From Oceanospirillaceae bacterium UBA2001 (lineage in GTDB: Bacteria > Pseudomonadota > Gammaproteobacteria > Pseudomonadales > Balneatricaceae), in NCBI GenBank assembly GCA_002335115.1, contig DDCR01000133.1, positions 1-5,045 on the forward strand: 5,045 bases of DNA. Reading direction: 5' to 3'. Below the pieces are notes generated by a model. It searched no databases. It was given only the letters and a program-made list of their open reading frames with translations, and was not told the origin of the DNA. How positions within the stretch are numbered: the stretch's first letter is position 1; every line of letters starts with the position of its first letter. Positions 1 to 5,045 of the stretch are shown piece after piece. The position numbers were made by a program, and so were the translations under genes.

Positions 1-293
1 CTGGAGTGCCTCACCTTAATACTGTGTTAAAAGCTGAATATGGTGTGACGGTACCGCCCGTGGCGAATACATATGCCACTTTTATAGCCAGTTCTAAATT
101 TGCTAAAGAGTTTCCCGATCGGTACAAAACTGTCGTGAACGCATATCAAAAAATGGTTCAGTCGGAAGAGTACAAAGAGGCGGTTAAAAAGGGCTCTTTA
201 GGAGCCGTATGGACAGGCCCGGAACGTTCAAAGGATATATTGGACGAAGGGTTTGCAACCATGTCGAAGTATAAAGACACATACGACAAATAA
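1..293 (+). CDS. Tripartite tricarboxylate transporter substrate-binding protein (TctC family), C-terminal fragment
   Basis: The frame is open from the window edge (first full codon at base 3) to TAA at 291-293, giving about the last 97 residues; the N-terminus, signal peptide and most of the ligand pocket lie outside. The visible part reads like the closing lobe of a Bug/TctC receptor: a VPHLNTVL start resembling the usual 'VPTLxE' segment, a PPVANTYATFIASSKFA strand-and-helix stretch, a FPDRYKTVVNAYQKMV helix, an EYKEAVKKGSLGA segment and WTGPERSKDILDEGF. The charged ending KYKDTYDK is also typical. Proteins of this family sit in the periplasm, bind a carboxylate and deliver it to the TctAB membrane pair. 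Assignment rests on these similarities from memory and on tctB-like and tctA-like genes lying directly downstream in the usual CBA order. The ligand cannot be inferred from this fragment. The GTG at base 6 is an internal valine codon, not a start. Confidence 0.85.
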   Translation, partial: GVPHLNTVLKAEYGVTVPPVANTYATFIASSKFAKEFPDRYKTVVNAYQKMVQSEEYKEAVKKGSLGAVWTGPERSKDILDEGFATMSKYKDTYDK

Positions 294-300
294 GCATAAA

Positions 301-327
301 TAAGGCTCAGCATAATGCTGGGCCTTA
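301..327 (+). terminator. Intercistronic hairpin between tctC and tctB genes
   Basis: Bases 301-312 (TAAGGCTCAGCA) pair with 316-327 (TGCTGGGCCTTA) around a three-base loop TAA. Eleven pairs are Watson-Crick and one is G-T (307 with 321). It starts 7 bases after the tctC stop. Only a poor T-rich stretch follows (331-340, CTTTCAATTT), so it is not a classic strong intrinsic terminator. More likely it is a partial terminator or an mRNA-stabilising 3' stem that lets the receptor be made in excess over the membrane subunits, as is common in binding-protein transporter operons. The stem is seen directly; its role is inferred. Confidence 0.7.
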
Positions 328-340
328 TAACTTTCAATTT

Positions 341-820
341 GTGGGCCAGAGGATGCTTGGAAATTATCTAAAAAGGCTTAATACTGGTCACGCTGTGTTC
401 GTGTCGTGTTTGATTGTCTTTCATATGTGGTTTTTGTTCGATGTAGTGTCCACCGCCTCTCGTATTGAACACGTCATGTTTGTCCTGCCACTTGTCACGG
501 CCGCATGCTTTATTGGGCTTTATATTTTAATCACACTTCATCGTAAAAAAAAGCCCTCTGACCTAGGCGAAAATCATCAAAAAGTTGATAGCCGCATCCC
601 TTTGATCATGATCGCATTGTGCGCTTACCTCCTGGGAATGGTAACTATTGGTTTTGATCTTTCGACGTTTCTCTTTCTGTCATGCTCCCTATGGCTGATG
701 GGGGAACGAAGGATATCGGTTATCCTTTCTTTCTCAGTTGCGCTGACTATCTTTTGCGTTTTTGGGTTGCGTGAAATGGTCTCACTACCCGTTCCAACCT
801 TCTTGTTTTCGGACTTCTAA
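341..820 (+). CDS. Tripartite tricarboxylate transporter small membrane subunit (TctB family)
   Basis: The protein is 159 residues from the GTG at 341, the normal size for TctB. Hydrophobic segments lie at about residues 17-36, 44-66, 86-104, 106-120 and 125-143, with a lysine-rich, hydrophilic loop at 67-85. The C-terminal half has the family pattern: a GFDLSTFLFL segment, then a charged turn GERR (121-124), then a last membrane helix and a proline-containing SLPVP end. It would sit in the inner membrane beside TctA and help couple the periplasmic receptor to transport; sequence conservation in this family is low, so topology, size and position carry the call. The start is uncertain: no Shine-Dalgarno sequence precedes GTG 341, while ATG 353 (residue 5) has AGAGG directly against it and GGG seven bases upstream. 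Either start leaves the membrane segments intact. The stop at 818-820 is 3 bases before the tctA start. Confidence 0.85.
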   Translation: MGQRMLGNYLKRLNTGHAVFVSCLIVFHMWFLFDVVSTASRIEHVMFVLPLVTAACFIGLYILITLHRKKKPSDLGENHQKVDSRIPLIMIALCAYLLGMVTIGFDLSTFLFLSCSLWLMGERRISVILSFSVALTIFCVFGLREMVSLPVPTFLFSDF

Positions 821-823
821 CAA

Positions 824-2323
824 ATGATCGACGGGCCAGCATTCCAGGAAGCCATTGCTTTATTATCTGAAGACACAGACGCTTGGGCAGTTGTCCCACC
901 AGGGATATTAATTGGACTAATATTCGGAACGATACCAGGTTTATCAATATCAATAGGAATGGCAATATTTCTGCCCCTCACTCTGCACATGGAGTTTTTG
1001 CCAGCAATTCTGTTTTTAACAGCAATATTTACCGGCGGTGGGTTTGGATGCGCGATTCCAGCTATCCTCATGAATATCCCAGGAACATCTGCATCAGTTG
1101 CAACTACCTTTGATGGGTATCCAATGGCGCGCCTCGGCAAACACAACCACGCCCTCGGAATTGCTTTGGTTGCTTCGGTAGTTGGCGCCGGCTTCAGCTA
1201 TCTAGTATTGCTTCTATTTATTGGGCCTATCGCCAATCTTGTCCTAAAACTGGGGCCCTCAGAAATGTTCCTTGTTTCGTTATGGGGCATGTCTTTGATC
1301 GCCGTTCTGCAGGAAGGCTTCTTCAGCAGGGGGCTGCTTGCTGGTGTGTTTGGGTTAACATTAGGTCTAATTGGAGTGAGTGACCTTGGCGTTTTTAGGG
1401 GGACTTTTGGAAGCGCATATCTTTTTGATGGAATCCCAGCTATTCCAGCATTAATTGGCATGTTTGCAGCTTCTGAACTCTTCAATCTTATCAGAGATGA
1501 CTATTTAATCGTTGATGAGCAAAAAAGAAGAATGAATTTGGTTGAAATTCTATCTGGGATGAAGCGTGCATTGAGCTATCCCATCGTAATTCTCCGAGGG
1601 GGCGTAATTGGAACTATAATCGGCGCTATCCCGGGAGTTGGGTCATCAGTTGCTAATTTAGTATCATACGCATCAACAAAACGGCAATACAACAAAGACA
1701 AGACCTTTGGCAAAGGTGATGAACGTGGCGTGATAGCATCGGAGTCAGCAAATAGTAGTTCCGAGGGTGGCTCCATGGCGACGCTGTTAGCTCTAGGCAT
1801 CCCCGGAGGGGGAGGTACAGCTATAATGCTTGCCGCTTTTTCTGCGCATGATGTAACAGGAGGGCCCCGGTTTTTATCGCAGAATACAGATGTTGTTTAC
1901 GCCATTATACTTGGCAATCTTATCCAGGTGGGTCTTTTAGCATTGATGGGCTTGGCTTTTATTTTTCTTGCCAGTTCTATCGTAAAAGTTCCCCTGCGAT
2001 TTCTTATACCAACAGTTTTAGTGATGGCATTGCTTGGGTCATACGCGCACACTGGAAACATGACAGGACCTGTGACTGTTACCGTTTTTGCAATTATTGG
2101 CTGGGTAATGAGGCGCTATAATTATCCAGTGGCCGCCACTGTAATTGGCATTCTGCTAGCAAGCATGGTGGAAGGTGAACTTTTACGGAGCTATCAGCTT
2201 ACAAGTGGAAGGCTCTTATCTTATATTTTTGACCGGCCGATAACACTATTGTTGTTAGCACTTTTTATAACATCCCTATGTTTCCCATTTATTCAAAAAA
2301 ATCTAATGGCAAGAAAAAGATAG
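824..2323 (+). CDS. Tripartite tricarboxylate transporter large membrane subunit (TctA family)
   Basis: The product is 499 residues, the usual TctA length, and almost wholly hydrophobic with many membrane spans. It shows the family's hallmark loops twice, in line with an internal repeat: FGTIPGL at 34-40 followed by AILMNIPGTSASVATTFDGYPMA at about 80-102 in the first half, and GAIPGVG at 267-273 followed by an ESAN stretch from 307 and GIPGGGG at 325-331 in the second half. Most relatives have PEAANNA and GIPGS in that last block; here it reads SESANSS and GIPGG, a mild variation. TctA forms the inner-membrane translocation path and works with TctB and the TctC receptor. ATG 824 follows the tctB stop by 3 bases and has no clear ribosome binding site, so translation is probably coupled to tctB. 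The gene ends at TAG 2321-2323, 22 bases before the leuC-like start. Substrate is not predictable from the sequence. Confidence 0.95.
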   Translation: MIDGPAFQEAIALLSEDTDAWAVVPPGILIGLIFGTIPGLSISIGMAIFLPLTLHMEFLPAILFLTAIFTGGGFGCAIPAILMNIPGTSASVATTFDGYPMARLGKHNHALGIALVASVVGAGFSYLVLLLFIGPIANLVLKLGPSEMFLVSLWGMSLIAVLQEGFFSRGLLAGVFGLTLGLIGVSDLGVFRGTFGSAYLFDGIPAIPALIGMFAASELFNLIRDDYLIVDEQKRRMNLVEILSGMKRALSYPIVILRGGVIGTIIGAIPGVGSSVANLVSYASTKRQYNKDKTFGKGDERGVIASESANSSSEGGSMATLLALGIPGGGGTAIMLAAFSAHDVTGGPRFLSQNTDVVYAIILGNLIQVGLLALMGLAFIFLASSIVKVPLRFLIPTVLVMALLGSYAHTGNMTGPVTVTVFAIIGWVMRRYNYPVAATVIGILLASMVEGELLRSYQLTSGRLLSYIFDRPITLLLLALFITSLCFPFIQKNLMARKR

Positions 2324-2330
2324 TCAATTT

Positions 2331-2337
2331 AGGGAGG
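2331..2337 (+). promoter_or_regulatory. Strong ribosome binding site for the TTG-started leuC-like gene
   Basis: AGGGAGG at 2331-2337 lies 8 bases before TTG 2346. It fixes the start: the in-frame codons between the tctA stop and 2346 include no other start codon, and the first in-frame ATG is more than 100 codons inside the gene, after conserved sequence. Confidence 0.8.
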
Positions 2338-2345
2338 GCAATAAT

Positions 2346-3743
2346 TTGGCTGGGCAAACCATTGTAGATAAGATTTGGCAATCGCATGAAATTCTTTTAG
2401 ACCCGGGAAGTGGCGAGTCACTCCTATATATAGATAATCTTTTTCTCACTGACTCGTCATCATTTCACGCTTTTGATTTGATTGAGAAAGAAAAACTCCC
2501 TGTTCGAAACCCTAAACAGATATTTGGCGTTCCTGATCACTTCGCATCGAGCAAAAGCAAAAAACTTTTAGATATTGCCGATCCTGATCGAATAGCGCGC
2601 ATTAATGATTTGGAATCAAACTGTAAAAAATGGGAAATACATCATTTTGGGCTAGACGACCCTCGAATGGGCATCACACATGTTGTCGGCCCTGAGCAAG
2701 GAATAACTCAGCCTGGAAAGATTGTGCTTTGCGGTGATAGCCATACATCTACTCATGGAGGCCTGGGAGCACTTGCGTTTGGAATTGGAGGGCAATCTGG
2801 TCACGTTCTTGCCACACAATGTCTTTGGCAAAAAAAACTCAAACAAATTCGGGTGACCGTCTCAGGAAGCCGGCAAAACATGGTCACCGCAAAAGACCTT
2901 GCGTTAAAAATTGTATCAACACTGGGCGCCGGCGGCGCATTTGGCCATATAGTGGAGTATGCAGGTGAAGCCATTACTGCACTATCCATTGAGGAGCGTT
3001 TGACTGTCTGTAACATGACCATTGAGTCAGGCGGAAGGGCCGGGATCATTGCTCCTGATCAAATAACATTTGATTACTTGTTAGGAAAAGATTTTGCTCC
3101 AAATGGCAGGGATTGGGAAAACGCTGTAAAATTCTGGAAAACCCTTCAATCGGACCCTGAAGCCGAGTTTGACAGGGAGGTCTTTATAGATGCTGGAAGC
3201 ATTGAACCCATGGTGAGTTGGGGCAACACAGCTGAGGAAACCCTGCCAATAACTGCATATATACCTGATCCATTTAGCATCGAAGATCGCGATCGACGCG
3301 AAAGCTTGTCAAATGCGCTTGAATATATGGGATTAACTCCAGGCACAAAAATGACGGATATAAAGATAGATCAGGTCTTCATAGGATCATGCACAAATGG
3401 GCGTATTGAAGACCTCAGAGCCGCAGCCAATGTGTTAAAAAATCACACCATAAAGGTACCAGCACTTATCACTCCTGGGTCCAACCTCGTGCGTAAAGCT
3501 GCTGAGGCAGAGGGCTTAGATCGGATCTTTATAAAAGCAGGCTGCACTTGGGGAGAGGCCGGGTGTTCTATGTGTGTTGGCATGAACGGAGATATCGTCG
3601 CACCACAAAAACGTTGCGCATCAACGTCCAACAGGAATTTTGTGGGCCGCCAGGGCTCAGGCAGTAGAACTCACCTCATGAGCCCAGCAATGGCTGCAGC
3701 GGCAGCCATAAATGGCCGATTAACCGATGTAAGAGAACTTTAA
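2346..3743 (+). CDS. LeuC-like aconitase-superfamily hydro-lyase, large subunit (isopropylmalate-isomerase-type paralogue)
   Basis: The 465-residue product matches LeuC in length and runs collinear with E. coli LeuC as I recall it. Landmarks in order are LLYID at 26-30, DH at 64-65, HVVGPEQG and CGDSHT (129-134, carrying the aconitase Asp-Ser-His triad), a CNM.IE.GG.AG segment, GSCTN with Cys349, GCSMC with Cys407 and Cys410, and RCASTSNRNFVGRQG from 423 (Asn and Arg substrate-site residues), ending in an SPAMAAAAA stretch. The three cysteines are the expected ligands of a [4Fe-4S] cluster. With the small subunit encoded next door it should catalyse reversible dehydration-hydration of a 2-hydroxy acid in the cytoplasm. 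Differences from biosynthetic LeuC: the substrate-site Gln of TSPQAF is His41 (SSFHAF), and the GTSEVEHV loop is one residue shorter and without its acids (GGQSGHV, 148-154). There is also SCTNG instead of SCTNS. With no leuA or leuB nearby and a carboxylate transporter upstream, I infer a catabolic role on an unidentified hydroxy acid. True leucine synthesis is not excluded. Start is TTG. Confidence 0.9.
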   Translation: MAGQTIVDKIWQSHEILLDPGSGESLLYIDNLFLTDSSSFHAFDLIEKEKLPVRNPKQIFGVPDHFASSKSKKLLDIADPDRIARINDLESNCKKWEIHHFGLDDPRMGITHVVGPEQGITQPGKIVLCGDSHTSTHGGLGALAFGIGGQSGHVLATQCLWQKKLKQIRVTVSGSRQNMVTAKDLALKIVSTLGAGGAFGHIVEYAGEAITALSIEERLTVCNMTIESGGRAGIIAPDQITFDYLLGKDFAPNGRDWENAVKFWKTLQSDPEAEFDREVFIDAGSIEPMVSWGNTAEETLPITAYIPDPFSIEDRDRRESLSNALEYMGLTPGTKMTDIKIDQVFIGSCTNGRIEDLRAAANVLKNHTIKVPALITPGSNLVRKAAEAEGLDRIFIKAGCTWGEAGCSMCVGMNGDIVAPQKRCASTSNRNFVGRQGSGSRTHLMSPAMAAAAAINGRLTDVREL

Positions 3744-3747
3744 AGAT

Positions 3748-3752
3748 AGGAG
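3748..3752 (+). promoter_or_regulatory. Ribosome binding site of the leuD-like gene
   Basis: AGGAG at 3748-3752 lies 9 bases before ATG 3762 and supports that start. It sits within the 18-base gap after the leuC-like stop, so the two subunits are almost certainly translated from one message. Confidence 0.7.
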
Positions 3753-3761
3753 CAGCTTTTC

Positions 3762-4367
3762 ATGGAACCTTTTGTATTTCACAGAGGTCTAGCGGCCCCA
3801 ATTGATGCCATTAATCTGGACACTGACCAGATTTTACCAGCTAGATTTTTACGAAAGCGTAGAAGCGACCCTGAATATAAAACATTTTTATTCCATGATC
3901 TTCGATTTGACCCAGTGGGGAATGAAAACCAAAACTTTACGTTAAATCAAGAAGCTTTTAGGGGCGCCACAATAATTGTGGGTAACTCTAATTTTGGAGG
4001 CGGATCATCCCGTGAGGCGGCTGTCTTTGCGCTGGAGGCTTTCGGTATACGCAGTGTAATAGCTCCAAATTTTGGAGACATTTTTTATAACAACTGTCTC
4101 AAAAATGGCTTGCTGCCAATAGTGTTAACAAAACCGGAAACAGATCAACTCAGAAAAACGTTACATCAAAACCCTGGCTCCAGAATAGACGTGGACTTGA
4201 ACGAACAGAGGGTTTCAACTGACAATGGAATTACCTACGCTTTTGAGATCAACGATACAGCTAAAAGCAACCTAATGTTGGGTTTGGGTCAAATTGGTTT
4301 AACAATGATGCACGCACAGCGAATTAGTGAGTTCGAAGCGCGTTACAATGCACAATTATACAGCTAA
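3762..4367 (+). CDS. LeuD-like aconitase-superfamily hydro-lyase, small swivel subunit
   Basis: The 201-residue product has the length and order of LeuD. It shows APIDAINLDTDQILPARFL at 12-30, a substrate-specificity loop at about 27-45 (rich in Arg/Lys: FLRKRR), then FLFHDLRFD, and the swivel-domain signature NFGGGSSRE at 77-85. VIAPNFGDIFYNNCLKNGLLPI follows, and the protein ends with a GQIGLTMMHAQRISEFEARY helix. The Ser-Ser-Arg of the signature provides the catalytic serine region and substrate-carboxylate contact known from aconitase. It pairs with the LeuC-like subunit 18 bases upstream to form a heteromeric [4Fe-4S] hydro-lyase in the cytoplasm. Compared with E. coli LeuD (FGCGSSREHAPWAL), this one has FGGGSSREAAVFAL: Cys to Gly, and the His after SRE to Ala. 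Such variants fit a LeuCD paralogue rather than the housekeeping isomerase, but this is inference. ATG 3762 is preceded by AGGAG at good spacing. Confidence 0.9.
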   Translation: MEPFVFHRGLAAPIDAINLDTDQILPARFLRKRRSDPEYKTFLFHDLRFDPVGNENQNFTLNQEAFRGATIIVGNSNFGGGSSREAAVFALEAFGIRSVIAPNFGDIFYNNCLKNGLLPIVLTKPETDQLRKTLHQNPGSRIDVDLNEQRVSTDNGITYAFEINDTAKSNLMLGLGQIGLTMMHAQRISEFEARYNAQLYS

Positions 4368-4390
4368 TGTTAGCAGCAAACACTAAAGCA

Positions 4391-4430
4391 CATTTGGAAA
4401 CCTCAAACGCCATTTGCAAATAAGTATACA
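4391..4430 (+). promoter_or_regulatory. Possible operator/promoter region upstream of the dioxygenase gene
   Basis: This noncoding stretch holds a perfect 10-bp palindrome ATTTGCAAAT (4412-4421), a second short palindrome GTATAC (4424-4429), and a direct repeat of CATTTG at 4391 and 4411, 20 bases apart, about two helical turns. TTGGAA at 4394 and TATACA at 4425 resemble -35 and -10 elements only loosely and are not at standard spacing. A regulator-binding site is plausible; no specific regulator family is indicated. Confidence 0.3.
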
Positions 4431-4465
4431 GTAACTTTTTTTTACGCTGGTAACGTTGGTCCAAT

Positions 4466-4470
4466 GGAGG
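4466..4470 (+). promoter_or_regulatory. Ribosome binding site of the interrupted dioxygenase gene
   Basis: GGAGG at 4466-4470 precedes two consecutive in-frame ATG codons at 4474 and 4477. The gap is 3 bases to the first and 6 to the second, so 4477 is the better start. The intact site shows that the frame ahead of the TGA was, or is, a real translation start. Confidence 0.7.
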
Positions 4471-4476
4471 AAGATG

Positions 4477-5045
4477 ATGGGCGCGCCAAAGTTTATAGAC
4501 ATCCCTGCAGCTTGGTATGGTGATGAAATGATGGTCAATAAAGATTTATGGATTTATAATTTAACAGAAACCGATATTGCTGAATGAGAGCATGCTGCAG
4601 ATAGCTTTAACAATCTAAGTTTGCCTCTTGGAAAAATCTCAAAAGAAAATTTTCCTCTGCCAAAGTTTGCTGATTTTCTTCAAAAAACTCAAAATGAGTT
4701 GAGAAAAGGAATAGGTTTTAAACTTATACGTGGCTTACCAGTTTCAAGATATGAACCAAAAACATATTCAACAATTTTCTGCGGCATTGGCAGCCATCTC
4801 GGTTCAGCCAGATCACAAAATGCTGCGGGCCATCTTCTGGGGCATGTTCGTGATATTGGCTCTGACATGAACAACCCAAATTCACGCATTTGTCAAACCA
4901 CTGCGCGGCAAAGCTTTCATACTGATAGTTGTGACGTTGTCGGCCTATTATGCCTCAAAGAAGCAATGAAAGGTGGCGACTCAATGTTGGCGTCTAGCGT
5001 CACAGCGTACAATGAAATCGCAAAAAGGCGTCCAGATCTGGTACG
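4477..5045 (+). pseudogene. TauD/TfdA-family Fe(II)/2-oxoglutarate-dependent dioxygenase, interrupted by an in-frame TGA and cut by the window end
   Basis: From ATG 4477 the frame reads 36 codons, meets TGA at 4585-4587, and is then open without frameshift to the window edge, about 152 further codons. Both sides of the stop belong to the same protein type: an N-terminal WYGDEM...WIYNLTETDIAE segment before it, and after it FPLP, GIGFKLIRGLPVSRY, GSHLGSARSQNAAGHLLGHVRDIG and FHTDSCDVVGLLCL. The HTD in the last block (codons 4918-4926) is the His-x-Asp half of the iron-binding triad; the distal His is beyond the window. Relatives are cytoplasmic oxygenases that decarboxylate 2-oxoglutarate while oxidising an organic substrate, here unknown. 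Conservation after the stop suggests a recent nonsense change or a base error: TGA would be one change from TGG, TTA or CGA. No good restart exists; the first in-frame alternative, TTG 4621, lacks a ribosome binding site. It lies 106 bases after the leuD-like gene on the same strand, so it may share its transcript or have its own promoter. Confidence 0.75.

Noticed and set aside
883..1113. Plus-strand open frame inside tctA in another frame
   Set aside because: It overlaps the conserved first TctA motif block and gives a low-complexity Asn/Ile/Arg-rich translation typical of an out-of-frame shadow.
817..1146. Open frame on the minus strand opposite the start of tctA
   Set aside because: It lies wholly against strongly conserved TctA sequence, has no ribosome binding site that I can see, and its translation resembles no known protein. 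The same applies to the minus-strand frames at 747-965, 1198-1485, 1576-1800, 2652-2846, 2801-3049, 3146-3346, 3443-3631 and 4689-4889.
3285..3294. GATCGCGATC palindrome
   Set aside because: It falls inside the leuC-like coding sequence and encodes ordinary charged residues. A single copy is not evidence of a site.
4363..4374. GCTAA-TG-TTAGC inverted repeat over the leuD-like stop codon as a terminator
   Set aside because: The loop is only two bases, the stem is short and AT-rich, and no T-run follows directly. The T8 run at 4436-4443 is too far away and has no strong stem in front of it.
4480..4487. GGCGCGCC eight-base palindrome at the start of the dioxygenase gene
   Set aside because: It is explained by Gly-Ala-Pro codons. 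There is no sign of cloning vector or repeat sequence around it.
4585..4587. TGA as selenocysteine or as tryptophan under a variant genetic code
   Set aside because: No selenocysteine-type hairpin is evident just downstream and the family does not use selenocysteine. Five other genes in the window have no internal TGA and encode Trp with TGG.
1..5045. CRISPR array, insertion sequence, tRNA or phage element
   Set aside because: I found no regularly spaced repeats, transposase-like frame, terminal inverted repeats or cloverleaf-like sequence; nearly all of the window is accounted for by the six genes.

Overview
The window holds one collinear, plus-strand gene cluster: the 3' end of a tctC-type solute-binding protein gene, then complete tctB-type, tctA-type, leuC-like and leuD-like genes, then the 5' part of a TauD/TfdA-family dioxygenase gene that carries an in-frame stop. 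Nothing convincing lies on the minus strand. The DNA is AT-leaning by eye. The protein types (tripartite tricarboxylate transporter, split two-subunit isopropylmalate-isomerase-type hydro-lyase, TauD-like oxygenase) fit a Gram-negative proteobacterium. An alphaproteobacterium, possibly marine, is my best guess, but no marker gene in the window settles it. All intact genes end in TAA or TAG and encode tryptophan with TGG, so the standard bacterial code applies.

Layout. 1-293: C-terminal part of the periplasmic receptor (TctC). 301-327: a strong hairpin in the tctC-tctB gap. 341-820: small membrane subunit (TctB). 824-2323: large membrane subunit (TctA), only 3 bases after tctB. 2346-3743: aconitase-superfamily large subunit (LeuC-like), starting at TTG behind a very good ribosome binding site. 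3762-4367: small swivel subunit (LeuD-like). 4368-4473: a noncoding gap with a 10-bp palindrome and a T8 run. 4477-end: dioxygenase frame interrupted by TGA at 4585-4587 and otherwise open to the window edge.

How the genes may work together. TctCBA would import a carboxylate using the ion gradient, with the periplasmic receptor delivering it. The LeuCD-type pair would dehydrate, hydrate or isomerise a hydroxy-di- or tricarboxylic acid with a [4Fe-4S] cluster. No other leucine-synthesis gene (leuA or leuB) is present, and several residues usually fixed in LeuC and LeuD are changed. A catabolic isomerase or dehydratase acting on the imported acid is therefore more likely than leucine biosynthesis. 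The dioxygenase, if functional in relatives, could act on the same compound or a downstream product. The substrate cannot be named from sequence alone.

The points most worth a second look are the transporter plus LeuCD-paralogue plus dioxygenase combination, the altered substrate-pocket residues of the LeuCD pair, and the premature stop in the dioxygenase.
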